Positions 18,628 to 28,930 of a DNA stretch of 64,000 nt are shown here, in pieces. Positions within the stretch are counted from its first letter, which is position 1. Every line of letters starts with the position of its first letter. The position numbers and the translations under genes are program-made. A model generated the notes under the pieces. The model was given only the letters and a program-made list of their open reading frames with translations. It ran no database searches and was not told where the DNA came from. Source of the stretch: Desulfatiglans anilini DSM 4660 (GTDB lineage: Bacteria > Desulfobacterota > DSM-4660 > Desulfatiglandales > Desulfatiglandaceae); NCBI RefSeq assembly GCF_000422285.1, contig NZ_KE383814.1:62001-126000 (forward strand). Reading direction: 5' to 3'.

Positions 18628-18745
18628 AAGGGGTTTTGGGAAGACCGGTCTCCGCCGATTGAAAAATTTCCCGGTTCCGCGTCCATCCGGAGAGGGTATC
18701 CCGGTAGGACCTCGTTTCATATGATCTAGTTTCGGTGCGGCCTCG

Positions 18746-20626
18746 ATGTTCCATTCCGATTCAGAACCCTACGACGTCATCGTGGTCGGGGCCGGGCATG
18801 CCGGGTGCGAGGCTGCTCTGGCTGCGGCCCGCATGGGCCACCGCGCCCTGCTGCTGACCATCAACCTGGACCACGTCGCCGCCATGAGCTGCAACCCGGC
18901 CATCGGCGGCCTGGCCAAGGGCCATCTGGTCAAGGAGATCGACGCCCTCGGCGGGGAGATGGCCCTGAACGCGGATGCCACCGGGATCCAGTTCCGGCGC
19001 CTCAACACACGCAAAGGGCTGGCGGTCCAAGGGTCGCGATCTCAGAACGACCGGGATCTCTACCGCAGGCGCATGAAGCAGGTGGTGGAAGGTCAGCGGA
19101 ACCTGGATGTCCGCCAGGCGATGGTCGACCGCCTGCTCATCAGGGCCGGGCGCGTGGAGGGCATCGAGACCCATCTCCGCGAAGAGATCCGCGGCCGGAC
19201 CGTGATCCTGACGACGGGGACCTTCCTCGGGGGGCTGATCCACATCGGCCTTAACCGCTTTCCGGCCGGCCGCCTGGGGGATCCGCCGTCGCTGAAGCTC
19301 TCGGAGCAGTTGGCTGAGCTCGGCCTCCAGGTCGACCGGCTCAAGACCGGAACGACGCCCCGCTTGAACGCCCGCAGCATTGACTACGAAGGCCTGACGC
19401 CGCAGCCGGGGGACCCGGTTCCGAAGCCCTTCTCGTTTCGCACACGCGGGATCACGCTGCCCCAGGTTCCCTGCCACATGACCTACACCACCTCCGAGAC
19501 CCATGCCGTCATCCGTTCGGGCCTGGACCGCTCGCCGCTCTTTTCGGGCGTCATCAAGGGCGTGGGGGCGCGCTACTGCCCCTCGATCGAGGACAAAGTC
19601 GTCCGGTTCGCAGAGAAGGAGCGCCACCAGATCTTCCTCGAGCCCGAGGGGCTCGACACGGTCGAGGTCTACCCGAACGGCCTCGCCACCAGCCTGCCGA
19701 TCGATATCCAGCTCCGCATGGTCCGTTCCATCCCCGGCCTCGAGCGGGCCGAAATCCTCCGGCCGGGCTATGCCATCGAATACGACTACATCGATCCGAT
19801 CCAGTTGAAGCCGAGCCTCGAAACCAAGCGCATCGCCGGCCTCTTCCACGCGGGGCAGATCAACGGCACGTCCGGCTACGAGGAGGCCGCGGCCCAGGGG
19901 CTGATGGCGGGGGTCAACGCCGTGCTGCAGGTACGGGGGGAGGAGCCTCTGATCCTGGGGCGCGACCAGGCCTACACCGGGGTGTTGATCGACGACCTGG
20001 TCACGAAGGGGACCCGGGAGCCCTACCGGATGTTCACATCGCGGGCGGAGTACCGGCTGCTGCTCCGCGAAGACAACGCCGACTTTCGCCTGACGGAGAT
20101 CGGACGGCGGCTTGGGCTCGTCTCCGACGACGTGTATGCCGCGTTCCGGCGCCGGCGCGAGCGGATCGAAGGAACCCTAGAGCGCTTGAAGCACGTGTTG
20201 CTGAAGCCGGAGCCCTCGACCCAAGATCGCCTGAGGGCGATCGGTTCCGCGCCGATCAAGAATCCGATCACCCTGGCGCAGTTGCTCAGGCGGAGCGAGG
20301 TCGTCTTCGAGGATCTGAAGGGCTTCGATGCGGAGCTCGACGGGATCGAGGAGCCGATCGCCGCCGAGGTCGAGACGCGCGTCAAGTATGAAGGCTATAT
20401 CGAACGGCAGGAGCAGCAGGTGGAAAGGCTTCGGAAGATGGAAAACACGCGCCTGCCGGAGGACCTGGATTACCGCGCCCTCCATGGCCTCACGACGGAG
20501 GTGCGCGAGAAGCTCAGCCGCGTCCGCCCCTCCTCGATGGGGCAGGCATCCCGGATTTCCGGCGTAACCCCCGCGGCCCTCATGGCCATCCAGGTCCATC
20601 TGAAACGGTCCGGCGCGGCCTGCTAG
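18746..20626 (+). CDS. mnmG: tRNA uridine 5-carboxymethylaminomethyl modification enzyme MnmG (GidA)
   Basis: This 626-aa protein has the FAD motif [21 protein letters not shown] at residues 11-31, the MnmG signature [19 protein letters not shown], the segment [11 protein letters not shown], and the C-terminal [32 protein letters not shown] and [11 protein letters not shown]. It works with MnmE to modify U34 of certain tRNAs. It follows purA by 118 bp on the same strand. Its stop overlaps the convergent icd stop by 4 bp. Confidence 0.97.
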   Translation: MFHSDSEPYDVIVVGAGHAGCEAALAAARMGHRALLLTINLDHVAAMSCNPAIGGLAKGHLVKEIDALGGEMALNADATGIQFRRLNTRKGLAVQGSRSQNDRDLYRRRMKQVVEGQRNLDVRQAMVDRLLIRAGRVEGIETHLREEIRGRTVILTTGTFLGGLIHIGLNRFPAGRLGDPPSLKLSEQLAELGLQVDRLKTGTTPRLNARSIDYEGLTPQPGDPVPKPFSFRTRGITLPQVPCHMTYTTSETHAVIRSGLDRSPLFSGVIKGVGARYCPSIEDKVVRFAEKERHQIFLEPEGLDTVEVYPNGLATSLPIDIQLRMVRSIPGLERAEILRPGYAIEYDYIDPIQLKPSLETKRIAGLFHAGQINGTSGYEEAAAQGLMAGVNAVLQVRGEEPLILGRDQAYTGVLIDDLVTKGTREPYRMFTSRAEYRLLLREDNADFRLTEIGRRLGLVSDDVYAAFRRRRERIEGTLERLKHVLLKPEPSTQDRLRAIGSAPIKNPITLAQLLRRSEVVFEDLKGFDAELDGIEEPIAAEVETRVKYEGYIERQEQQVERLRKMENTRLPEDLDYRALHGLTTEVREKLSRVRPSSMGQASRISGVTPAALMAIQVHLKRSGAAC

Positions 20627-21888
20627 CCCATACGGCTCTGGATCGCAGCACCGAAGGCCGAGCAGGAGACCTCCTTGGCGTTTTCCATCTGGCGCGCCAG
20701 GTCATAGGTCACGATGCCGTCCCCGATGGTGTCTCGAAGGCCCTTCAGGATGAGGTCGGCCGCCTCGTCCCAGCCCATGAAGCGCAGCATCTCGACCCCT
20801 GAAAGAATCAATGACCCGGGGTTGACCTTGTCCAGACCCGCGTATTTCGGGGCCGATCCGTGGGTCGCCTCGAACACGGCGCACCGGTCTCCGACGTTGG
20901 CGCCTGGGGCCATGCCGAGCCCTCCCACCTGCGCCGCCGCCGCGTCCGACAGGTAATCCCCGTTCAGGTTGGGCGTCGCCAGGACGCCGTATTCCTCCGG
21001 GCGCAGGAGCAGTTGCTGGAACATCGCGTCCGCGATCCGGTCCTTGATCACGATCCTGCCGGCCGGCGCCTTTCCGCCGAAATCCGCGAAAAGCTCCTCC
21101 TCGGTGAGGGTAAGGTCGCCGAACATCTCGCGCGCCGTCTGGTAACCCCAGTCACGGAAGGCCCCCTCCGTGTACTTCATGATGTTTCCCTTGTGCACCA
21201 GGGTGACGCTGTCATAGTGGTGATCCGCGGCGTACTGGATCGCCCGCGCCACGAGTCGCTGCGTGTTGCGGCGGCTCATGGGCTTGATGCCGACGGCGCT
21301 GTCGATCGGCAGGAGGGGTTTGCCTTCGAATGAAAGTCTGGCATTGATCTGCTCGAGGATCTCGCGGGCGGCCGGCGATTCCGCCTCCCATTCGACCCCG
21401 GCGTAGACATCCTCCGTATTCTCGCGGAAGATCACCAGATCGACCTTTTCAGGGTGCCTGACAGGGGCCGGGATCCCCGGCACGTAGCGAACGGGCCGGA
21501 TGCAGGCATACAGGTCGAGCCTCTGGCGGAGGGTGACGTTCAGAGAGCGGAAGCCGCCCCCGACCGGGGTTGTGAGGGGGCCCTTGATGGCAATGCCGTA
21601 CCGCGTCAGAGCCTCGAGGGTCTCTTCGGGCAGGAGGCACTCGCAGCCCAGAGCGTCCTGCGCCTTCGCGCCCGCCAGGAGCTCCAGCCAGAGGATTGCC
21701 TTCTTGCCGCCGTAGGTCTTCCGGACCGCTGCGTCGATGACCGGGCGCGCCGCGCGCCAGATGTCGGGGCCGGTGCCGTCTCCTTCGATGAAGGGGATGA
21801 TGGGGGTGTCAGGAACGATGGGGCGGCCATGGGAATCCCACGTGATGGTATTCCCCGTTGTTGGGGTTTCAAGTCGATCCGATGGCAT
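20623..21888 (-). CDS. icd: Isocitrate dehydrogenase, NADP-type
   Basis: The 421-aa protein has the homodimeric bacterial IDH length and motifs: [13 protein letters not shown] near the N-terminus, the substrate loop [39 protein letters not shown], and the metal-binding region [19 protein letters not shown]. It oxidises isocitrate to 2-oxoglutarate and CO2, probably with NADP+. The product is the likely substrate of KorABCD encoded about 4 kb away, so both steps of the oxidative or reductive C5 branch are in this window. It is convergent with mnmG. Confidence 0.95.
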   Translation of the reverse strand: MPSDRLETPTTGNTITWDSHGRPIVPDTPIIPFIEGDGTGPDIWRAARPVIDAAVRKTYGGKKAILWLELLAGAKAQDALGCECLLPEETLEALTRYGIAIKGPLTTPVGGGFRSLNVTLRQRLDLYACIRPVRYVPGIPAPVRHPEKVDLVIFRENTEDVYAGVEWEAESPAAREILEQINARLSFEGKPLLPIDSAVGIKPMSRRNTQRLVARAIQYAADHHYDSVTLVHKGNIMKYTEGAFRDWGYQTAREMFGDLTLTEEELFADFGGKAPAGRIVIKDRIADAMFQQLLLRPEEYGVLATPNLNGDYLSDAAAAQVGGLGMAPGANVGDRCAVFEATHGSAPKYAGLDKVNPGSLILSGVEMLRFMGWDEAADLILKGLRDTIGDGIVTYDLARQMENAKEVSCSAFGAAIQSRMG

Positions 21889-21930
21889 GACAGGTGCTCC
21901 TCCTTCGTGCGAGGCAAACCGCTCAATGGG

Positions 21931-22326
21931 CTACTCCCAACGGTCACCGTCGCGTCTGCGCATTTCGGTGGTGGTGATTTGTCCCCGGTCTGTGATGAAA
22001 CTGCTCAACGCCCAATTGAAGATGCTGATGACCAGTGAACCGAGCAAGGCATATCCAAAACTTTCCACACTAAAACCGGATACGGCGCCGGAAGCCATCA
22101 TCAACAGAAAGGCGTTGATGACGAAGGTGAAAAGCCCAAGTGTAAGAACATTGATGGGAAGTGTCAAAAGAATCAGGACGGGCCGCAGAAACGCATTCAG
22201 GATGCCCAGGATCGCCGCCGTGAAGAAGGCGCTGAAAAAACCGCTCACATGGATGCCCTCGATCAGATAAGCCGTCACGAGAATCGCGATAGTGAGCACC
22301 AGCCACCGCACCAGAATGCCTTTCAT
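21931..22326 (-). CDS. Phage holin 4-like small membrane protein
   Basis: A 131-aa protein with four hydrophobic segments (about 7-24, 30-45, 48-75 and 90-110) typical of the PF04020-type membrane family often annotated as phage holin family 4, though usually not linked to phage. The function of this family is not established. The C-terminal tail is charged (TEMRRRDGDRWE). The gene is 42 bp upstream of icd on the same strand and may share its transcript. Confidence 0.75.
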   Translation of the reverse strand: MKGILVRWLVLTIAILVTAYLIEGIHVSGFFSAFFTAAILGILNAFLRPVLILLTLPINVLTLGLFTFVINAFLLMMASGAVSGFSVESFGYALLGSLVISIFNWALSSFITDRGQITTTEMRRRDGDRWE

Positions 22327-23275
22327 GCCTTCCTCCTGCTCTCATGGTTTGATCCATCGCCGCTGATCTCATTCAGTTTCCGTCCGGAAACGATCCTTTT
22401 GCCCAATCTCTTCGTCAATCTGCGCGTTTGCTTGTGCGGCGGCCACCAGGCCGCCTCCACCCGCTTGATTTCCCGGAACTTGGCCAAACCGGGACCCGCC
22501 CCGAAGGGACGGGGCTGAGCACGCGAAGCATGTGAAGAAGGAGGGAAACCATCTAAAAAAACATGGAGGTCCAGTCCGTATTCACCCGGAAATGCCATGA
22601 TGCGGCGCAAGCCGGTTTCTGCTCCTGCCGCTGCTTGGAGGCCGGGCTTGACAAGCGGGCCTCCCAGCCGGCCATCGAGCCGTCGCCAAAAGCGCCGCAG
22701 CCCTCAGGTCCGATGTCTTTTTCTTTAAGATGCAAATGAACGGCTGAGGCCACCCGAAGGCGTTTTCTTCCCGCTTGTCTTAAGACCGGCGCGACGACTG
22801 AATCCGAAGGCCGAAGAATTCCTCTACGCGGATCGGCCGCGGCTGGTCAGAAGAAATGTGTTCAGTCATGTTTGGGCGAACAAGCTGGTTTCTGCAACCC
22901 TCAACCCTGCCTTTAATTTATATTATAGCAATCCGGACGTATTCTCACGCATCTTTTTTCGCGCTGTCGCGCTGATTCCCGCCCCCAACAGGGAAAGAAA
23001 AGACCGCTGAAGATAAACACCCGCTCTTGTTTGTAGATGGATGAACAGATTTCAACAGTTTTTCAGATGGTCCAGGGAGCAGCTTTGCCGGAGGATATCG
23101 GCTGGAAAAATTGATCGATTTTGCATATATTGTTCAAATATAGAACATTAGTTTTGTCGGGATTGAGCTGTGCTCCGGCACCCTAATAAAAGTGAATGGG
23201 CGAAGCGCTTTCTGAAATTGGAATGGGATTTTTGATTGGTGCCGAATTTTTTAATCTCAACATGAAATAAATCTA
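22327..23275. other. Gene-poor gap with one repeat copy
   Basis: About 950 bp without a convincing gene. It holds repeat copy B (22421-22540). The right half (22900-23275) is distinctly AT-richer than the surroundings and leads into the MucR promoter. I found no tRNA, riboswitch or strong terminator in it. Confidence 0.6.
22421..22540 (+). repeat. GCGAAGC mini-hairpin repeat, copy B
   Basis: This copy shares tgcgcgtttgcttgtg, ttgatttcc, aaccgggacccgcc and gctgagcacgcgaagcatg with copies A, C and D. Two consecutive hairpins are visible: CCCG-CCC with GGG-CGGG around CGAA, then CACGC-GAA-GCATG. Confidence 0.75.
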
Positions 23276-23304
23276 TTGACTCATAACTGATTATTGATTA
23301 TCTT
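23276..23304 (+). promoter_or_regulatory. Putative promoter of the MucR-family gene
   Basis: TTGACT (23276-23281), 17-bp spacer, TATCTT (23299-23304), followed by an AT-rich leader of about 55 nt to the ATG at 23364, which has AAAGGAGG about 9 nt upstream. Confidence 0.55.
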
Positions 23305-23363
23305 TTTTGGAAATGCCTATTATAAGTTTAACACCAGCGGCTAAATGAAAGGAGGACTATAGT

Positions 23364-23813
23364 ATGTCAAAAACACTCACCGAGATGGCGGTCGATATTG
23401 CGACCGCGCAGTCATCCCACGCGACGATGTCCGCGGAGGAGATTCAGGATTTCCTTAGAAAGACGTTCAGTGTCTTGAAAGACATGGAATCCGCGGAGCA
23501 GGGTGCTGCCGGCGAAGCGCCCGTGTTCGCCGAGAAAGAGGCGGGAGCGGCATTCGAAGGAATGGATCCCAAGAAGTCCATTCAGCGAAACAAGGTTATT
23601 TGCCTTGAGTGCGGGAAGGAATTCAAACAGATCACCAACCGGCATTTGAAGGATCATGGACTGGACGCCAAGGAATACCGCAAGAAATGGGGTTTTCCGG
23701 CGCGCCAGGCACTCGCCGCCAAAAGCCTGACCGCGAAGCGCAGAAAAACTGCGAAGGATCTGGGCCTGGGTGAACGGCTGAAGAAGTTCCGCGCCAAGAA
23801 CAAGAAGGGCTGA
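23364..23813 (+). CDS. Ros/MucR-family transcriptional regulator
   Basis: The 149-aa protein has the MucR zinc-finger region at about residues 78-105 (CLECGKEFKQITNRHLKDHG), then LDAKEYRKKWGFP and a basic tail rich in Lys and Arg. MucR/Ros proteins bind AT-rich DNA and often silence many genes, somewhat like H-NS. The N-terminal part is longer and more acidic than in alphaproteobacterial MucR. It stands alone in a gene-poor AT-rich stretch with its own promoter and a strong ribosome-binding site. Targets cannot be inferred. Confidence 0.88.
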   Translation: MSKTLTEMAVDIATAQSSHATMSAEEIQDFLRKTFSVLKDMESAEQGAAGEAPVFAEKEAGAAFEGMDPKKSIQRNKVICLECGKEFKQITNRHLKDHGLDAKEYRKKWGFPARQALAAKSLTAKRRKTAKDLGLGERLKKFRAKNKKG

Positions 23814-23862
23814 TCCAGTCCAGCATCATCCGGTAAGCTGGACCTTGAAGCCGATCTCTTCC

Positions 23863-23883
23863 AGACCGCCGCCTTGGCGGTCT
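23863..23883 (+). terminator. Hairpin after the MucR gene
   Basis: AGACCGCC (23863-23870) pairs with GGCGGTCT (23876-23883) around a 5-nt loop, 47 bp after the MucR stop. The following bases (cttgcttc) form only a poor T-tract, so termination is uncertain. Confidence 0.4.
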
Positions 23884-24562
23884 CTTGCTTCCACACGAAA
23901 GGGAATCTTTGAGGTCCAAAGGATTGGAGCACGTTGGTCGTGCCCCTGCCGGAAGCCCCACCGGGCCCTTGCCGGACAGGGAAATGGGCGGTCCTTGCAT
24001 GGAAGGATGATGAGGGTTTTTTCTGTCTGATTATTCAGAAGCCCTGATAAGCCCTGGGCCTATGGGCCATGTGATCCACCGTCGCCTCAGCCTGGTCCGC
24101 ATCTGTTCCATGTTCGAAGATGGCTTTTTGCCCTTCATGATCCATGGACGGAACGCGTCAGACCGCCCTCTACAGATGATCCACGTGATATGGCGTATCG
24201 TCCTGAACGAGAATGGCTGCGCGGCTGAAAGACGGCTCCGCCACAAACGCAAACCGGCGCTGGTTTTTTCGAATCAGCGCCGGTTTGCGTTGGAACAGGG
24301 TGCGGAATTTGGCAGCGCAATACGTCTTTGGATCTGCGCCGGCCTGATCCCGCTGAAAGGTTGGTGGATGAAATGATTTTATCCGGGCTCAGAAGACGAA
24401 GGTTTCCGACAGCAGGGGTATGATGATAGGATCACCATGATTCCGCGATGAGAGCATGATTGTGTAATCAAGGTCTTCCTGTGCCGTACCCGGCCTCTGA
24501 AGGGGGTCGTCGCGGTGTTTTTTCACACGGCACCTCAAGAGCAGCGGAAAGGACGTTCCGAC
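23884..24562. other. Non-coding stretch with a long perfect inverted repeat
   Basis: About 680 bp with no supportable gene. The main structure is the 17-bp perfect inverted repeat at 24246-24291. Short open frames here lack ribosome-binding sites and family similarity. Confidence 0.5.
24246..24291. repeat. 17-bp perfect inverted repeat
   Basis: Arms at 24246-24262 (AACGCAAACCGGCGCTG) and 24275-24291 are exact reverse complements around a 12-nt loop containing TTTTTT. It is not next to a gene end: the nearest gene, marC, starts 271 bp downstream and the MucR gene ends 430 bp upstream. Confidence 0.7.
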
Positions 24563-25165
24563 ATGAAGGCGTTCTGGCTCAGTTTCGTTCCACTGTTCGT
24601 GGCGGTCGACGCTATAGGGCTCTTTCCCATATTCCTAGGGCTTACCGAAGGGATGGGGGGAAAGGAGATCCGCCGCACGATCCGGCAGTCGGTGGTCACC
24701 GCCGCCTTGGTTGCGCTGGGTTTTCTTGGCGGCGGGAGCGCGCTCATGCGCCTGCTCGGGATCACCGTGGCGGATTTCATGGTGGCCGGCGGGGTTCTGC
24801 TTTTCGTGATTTCCCTGGCCGATCTCTTGGCGACGAAAAAACGGCTGCGCAAGCCGGACGGCGAGAGCCTCGGAGCGGTTCCCCTCGGCGTGCCCCTGAT
24901 CGCAGGGCCCGCCGTGCTCACCACCACCCTTCTGCTCAGCAATGAATACGGGGCTTTTCCGACGGCCCTGGCGCTTGTGAGCAACATCTGTCTGGCCGGT
25001 GCCGTGTTCTGGTTCGCCCCGGCGATCAACCGTCTTCTCGGCCAGACAGGCGCGCGAACGGCCTCGAAGATCTCGAGCCTCCTCCTGGCTGCCATTGCGG
25101 TCATGATCGTGCGCAAAGGCATCCTCGCCTTCGTCGCTGCCGGACTCGGACAAGGATCCGGATGA
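24563..25165 (+). CDS. MarC-family integral membrane protein
   Basis: A 200-aa protein with six predicted membrane helices and the MarC-family features: FVPLFVAVDAIGLFPIFLGLT at the start, FMVAGGVLLFVISLADLL, and GVPLIAGPAVLTTTLLL. MarC/YchE-type proteins have no proven function. The chosen ATG at 24563 has GGAAAGGACG upstream. It converges on the rlmKL-OYE gene, with stops 1 bp apart. Confidence 0.85.
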   Translation: MKAFWLSFVPLFVAVDAIGLFPIFLGLTEGMGGKEIRRTIRQSVVTAALVALGFLGGGSALMRLLGITVADFMVAGGVLLFVISLADLLATKKRLRKPDGESLGAVPLGVPLIAGPAVLTTTLLLSNEYGAFPTALALVSNICLAGAVFWFAPAINRLLGQTGARTASKISSLLLAAIAVMIVRKGILAFVAAGLGQGSG

Positions 25166-28100
25166 TCAGCCCTCCCGCTCTTGCAGGGACTTTTCAACGA
25201 CGCAATGAAGCCCTTCACCGCTTCGGGTCGCCTTGAGGCAAAGATTGTCCGAAAGGCAGGTGGATGGGCGCCTGTCTCCTTCCATCCAGCGTTTGATCAG
25301 ATGCGGTTCGCGGATCAGCGGGCGGCAGAGCGAGATGTAGTCGGCGGTGCCTTCCTTTACGAGTTTTTCCGCAGTCTCATAGGATCGAATCCCCCCAACG
25401 AGCATCAGCGGCATCTTCATCCGCGCCTTGAAGCGGCGGGCCGCCTGAAGATAATAACCCTCCGCATCGAGGCCTTCTATCCTGCCTTTCCGGATAGGAT
25501 GGTATTTCCCTGAAAAGCCGGTGCCCCCGCTCAACTCCACCGCATCCATGCCCACGGTCTCGAGTTCGGCGGACACCTGGAGCATGTCGTCCTGCGTCAG
25601 GCCCGGCTCGAGAAAGTCCTCGGAGTTCAGCTTGACCATGACGGGAAAATCGCTTCCCACCGCGTCGCGGATGGCCCGATAGACATCGAAGAGGAGGCGC
25701 GAGCGGTTTTCGATTGTCCCACCGTAGAGGTCCGTGCGCTGGTTGAAATAGGGGGAGAGGAACTGGCTCAGCAGGTATCCATGGGCGGCATGGATTTGGA
25801 CGCCGTCGAACCCGGCCTGTTTCGCCCGATTTGCAGCCCTGGCGAATGCGTCGACGACAGCCGCGAGGTCGCCGGCGTCCATTTCCCGGCAGGGTTCGCC
25901 TTTGGGCAGGGCGAAGGGGCTCGGTCCGGCCGCCGGGAGACCGCTCAAGGAGGTGGCAGCCTGGTTGCCGGCATGGGCCAGTTGCAGGACGATGACCCCG
26001 CCCGCCTTGTGGACGGCCTCGGCCATGCCCCTCAGGCCCGGGAGCAGGTCGTCGCTGCAGACCCCGAGCTGTCTGGGGCCGGCCTGCCCTTCAAGGCTGA
26101 CGTAGGCGTGCCCCGAGATGATCAGGCCGACGCCGCCCTTGGCCAGATCGGCCATCATTGCATTGAGTTCCGGGGTGCAGCCGCCCGTCTCGGCGGCAAG
26201 GCCTTCCCAGGTGGCGGAGCGCACGAAGCGGTTGCGAAGGGTGAGCCCCGCGATGGTCGTGGTTTCGAAGAGATCGGGCATCCGTATCTGCCTCCTGTTG
26301 TTCGGGGTTCGAGCCGGCTTCTTCGTCAGGTGCCAGCAGTGGTGGATGTTTTCATGCCTCGCGAAGTCCTTCGGCAGGGTCGCGCGTGTGATGTCCCTGA
26401 TGCTGCAGGAGCTTAGAACCTGCTCGTTCAGTTTGAAGCTCCGCCGATTGGTGGAAAAGATCAGGTCCCCCTCCGGTGCAAGCAACTCCAGGGCCTGGGC
26501 GAGCAGTTCCGGATGGTCGCGCTGGATGTCGAAACTCTGTTTCATCCGCTTGGAATTGGAGAATGTGGGGGCATCGAGAAAGATCAGGTCATACTGACGT
26601 GAGGGCGGGTTTTCCGCAGAGGTCTCGGCAAGCCATTGAAGGCAGTCGGCCTGGATCAGTTCCTGTTCCGCTGCATCGAAGCCGTTCAGTTCGATGTTGC
26701 GCCGCGCCCAATCGAGATAGGTGGCCGAGAGGTCCACGGTGGTGGTGCTCCGGGCGCCGCCCGCGAGCGCGTGGACCGTGGCGGTTCCGGTGTAGCCGAA
26801 GAGGTTCAGGAAACGTTTTCCGCCGGCCAGGGTCCGTATGAGGTCCCGCGTAATGCGGTGGTCCAGGAAAAGCCCCGTATCGATATAGTCCGTCAGGTTC
26901 ACCCAGAAGCGGCAGGGGCCCTCCTTGACGATGGTGAAGCGGCCGAGGTCGTCCTGTTTCCCATACTGCCCGGCCCCTCTCTGGCGCTGCCGGACCTTGA
27001 AGAAAAGGTGGTCCGCCGGGATGTCGAGAACGGAAGGAATGACGGCCAGGGCCTCGGTGCGGCGCTCCTCGGCCCTGCGAGGGCTTACCGTGAGCGGGGC
27101 CTCGTATTCCTGCACGTGGGCCCAGAGGGATTCGCCCCGGTACAGATCGATCGCGAAATTGTACTCGGGGAGGTCCGCATCGTAGAGGCGGTAGCAGTCG
27201 ACCCCTACACTGCGGGCCCAGCGTGAAAGCACCTTCAGGTTTTTTTTGAGGCGGTTGGCGAGCATCTCACCGCCCGGGCCGATCTCCGGGGCGGGCGGTT
27301 TGGGCGCCTCCGTCCGCGGCGGCTCGAGGCGCCCGCTGCCGGGTATGCGGCGCACACGCCTCCCGGGCGGGATCTCGAAGGTCAGCAGTTCACAGCGCAG
27401 CGGCCCGTTGTAGAACACATGGGTCCTGTCGGGGCGGAGCCCGATTTCCCTCCCGAGGCGTGGGTTGCCCGTGAAGACGGCCGCCTTCCACCCGCCGAAG
27501 CGCGCCTTGAGAATGAGCCCGATTTCACCGTAAAGCGGGATCAGGGCGGTTTCCTCCCCGATGCGCTCGCCATAGGGGGGATTGGTCACGAAAAGTCCGG
27601 CAGGGACCTCTCTCGGTGGCATCGTATGGGCGATGGCGCGGGCTTCCACCCGAATCCTTCCCTGGAACCCGGCCCGCGCCGCATTGGCAAGACTCACCGA
27701 AACCGCCGCAGGGTCCTTGTCCCAGCCCATGATGAGAGGCAGCCTCTGAATCCCGGCCTCGCGCCTTTCCCGGGCCTCTTTGAGGAGTCTTTCCCAGAGG
27801 CGCGGGTCGTGGCCCCGCCACCCGAGGAATCCGTAGTAGGGCCTGAGCAGGCCGGGCGCAGCGTCGGCGGCCATGAGGGCCGCTTCGATCAGAAGGGTGC
27901 CCGAACCGCACAGAGGGTCGGCGAGCGGCCCGCCCCGGGCGGCGATTTCGGGCCAGCCGGAGAAGGCGAGGACCGCTGCGGCCAGATTCTCCTTCATGGG
28001 TGCGAAGACGCGCTCTTCACGGTAGCCCCGGAGGTGGAGGCTCGATCCGGCCAGGTCGAGGCTCACCATGACGCGGTCTTTCTTGATGTAGGCATTGACG

Positions 28101-28522
28101 CGCACGGAAGGCTGCAGCAGGTCCACCGAGGGGCGGACACCGCCTGCATCCCTGAACTGGTCGACGATGGCATCCTTGATCTTGAGCGCGGCATACCTGG
28201 AATGCGTGATGGCGGATTGCTCAATCTTGCAGTCGACGGCGAGGGTGTCCGAAGGCCCAAGATGCTGCGACCAGTCGATCATCCGAATTCCTTCGTAGAG
28301 CGCCTCGGGCGAAGCCGCGGGAAAACTCGTAATAGGCATCAGGACGCGGTTTGCCAGGCGGGACCACAAACAGACGCGGTAAGCGCTTTCCAGATGGTCC
28401 TCAAAGGCCACCCCGGCGCGCCCGGGTACGATCTTGCGGGCGTTGAGAGCCTTGAGTTCATCCGCGAGAAGGCCGCCCATGCCCTTCGGCGCCGTTGCAT
28501 AAAATCGGTAAGAAGCCTGCAA
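25166..28522 (-). CDS. rlmKL: RlmKL 23S rRNA methyltransferase fused to an OYE-type NADH:flavin oxidoreductase
   Basis: A single 1118-aa frame holds two proteins. Residues 1-735 are RlmKL: THUMP domain, LADPLCGSGTLLIEAALMA, VTNPPYGERIGEE, and the second methyltransferase FLNLFGYTGTATVHALAGGA, ending normally at HHCWHLTKK. From residue 748 (ATG at 26281) a complete 371-aa Old Yellow Enzyme-like reductase follows (RSATWEGLAAE, QIHAAHGYLLSQFLSPYFNQRTD, ISLCRPLIREPHLI). The join has no stop, yet AGGAGG lies 9 nt before the ATG at 26281. So the OYE part is probably also, or only, made separately. RlmKL modifies G2445 and G2069 of 23S rRNA; OYE enzymes reduce activated C=C bonds with FMN. Confidence 0.85.
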   Translation of the reverse strand: MQASYRFYATAPKGMGGLLADELKALNARKIVPGRAGVAFEDHLESAYRVCLWSRLANRVLMPITSFPAASPEALYEGIRMIDWSQHLGPSDTLAVDCKIEQSAITHSRYAALKIKDAIVDQFRDAGGVRPSVDLLQPSVRVNAYIKKDRVMVSLDLAGSSLHLRGYREERVFAPMKENLAAAVLAFSGWPEIAARGGPLADPLCGSGTLLIEAALMAADAAPGLLRPYYGFLGWRGHDPRLWERLLKEARERREAGIQRLPLIMGWDKDPAAVSVSLANAARAGFQGRIRVEARAIAHTMPPREVPAGLFVTNPPYGERIGEETALIPLYGEIGLILKARFGGWKAAVFTGNPRLGREIGLRPDRTHVFYNGPLRCELLTFEIPPGRRVRRIPGSGRLEPPRTEAPKPPAPEIGPGGEMLANRLKKNLKVLSRWARSVGVDCYRLYDADLPEYNFAIDLYRGESLWAHVQEYEAPLTVSPRRAEERRTEALAVIPSVLDIPADHLFFKVRQRQRGAGQYGKQDDLGRFTIVKEGPCRFWVNLTDYIDTGLFLDHRITRDLIRTLAGGKRFLNLFGYTGTATVHALAGGARSTTTVDLSATYLDWARRNIELNGFDAAEQELIQADCLQWLAETSAENPPSRQYDLIFLDAPTFSNSKRMKQSFDIQRDHPELLAQALELLAPEGDLIFSTNRRSFKLNEQVLSSCSIRDITRATLPKDFARHENIHHCWHLTKKPARTPNNRRQIRMPDLFETTTIAGLTLRNRFVRSATWEGLAAETGGCTPELNAMMADLAKGGVGLIISGHAYVSLEGQAGPRQLGVCSDDLLPGLRGMAEAVHKAGGVIVLQLAHAGNQAATSLSGLPAAGPSPFALPKGEPCREMDAGDLAAVVDAFARAANRAKQAGFDGVQIHAAHGYLLSQFLSPYFNQRTDLYGGTIENRSRLLFDVYRAIRDAVGSDFPVMVKLNSEDFLEPGLTQDDMLQVSAELETVGMDAVELSGGTGFSGKYHPIRKGRIEGLDAEGYYLQAARRFKARMKMPLMLVGGIRSYETAEKLVKEGTADYISLCRPLIREPHLIKRWMEGDRRPSTCLSDNLCLKATRSGEGLHCVVEKSLQEREG

Positions 28523-28858
28523 AAATGATCTCCTCAGTGTTTCGATCGGCGCGGCTGCCTGGGAAAAGGGCGCGCCGCAGCCTGGAATGGCTGTTTTGGA
28601 AGGGGGCCGTCAACCGGATGTAAAGGCAGTAAAGCCTCCACGCCGTGGATCGGTGGGGATGCATCGGCAGGAGGCTTTTATCGGCGAAGGAAACAGCACT
28701 TAACCAATAAATGATAACGGAACGGCATCCGGATTGCAAGACCTGTTTCGGTGCGCTCTTCCCGTCCACCCATGGGATGGGGGCACCGGATGGCGCCGGC
28801 CACTTCATGCGTTGCCGGTGGGGGCTCTGAGATCTGCATCTCTGAGCATCTCTCAGAA
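28523..28858. other. Intergenic stretch upstream of rlmKL with a long-loop inverted repeat
   Basis: No gene seen. AAAGCCTCC (28631-28639) and GGAGGCTTT (28670-28678) form an inverted repeat with a 30-nt loop, followed on the plus strand by TTAT. It may be a weak terminator or leader structure. Confidence 0.4.
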
Positions 28859-28863
28859 ATAAA

Positions 28864-28892
28864 AGGGCCAAGCCTCTTGGAGGCCCGGCCCT
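28864..28892 (-). terminator. Rho-independent terminator of hsp20
   Basis: On the minus strand, AGGGCC and GAGGC-type arms (28892-28864, with a 2-nt mismatch and a 3-nt loop) are followed directly by TTTTATTT. It lies about 40 bp after the hsp20 stop and is a classic intrinsic terminator. Confidence 0.85.
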
Positions 28893-28930
28893 GGCGCGTT
28901 AATCATGAATTGACGATTGAATGGGTTAGG

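Noticed and set aside
24062-24376. A 104-aa plus-strand frame overlapping the 17-bp inverted repeat
   Set aside because: No ribosome-binding site, no similarity, and part of it is just the translated hairpin.
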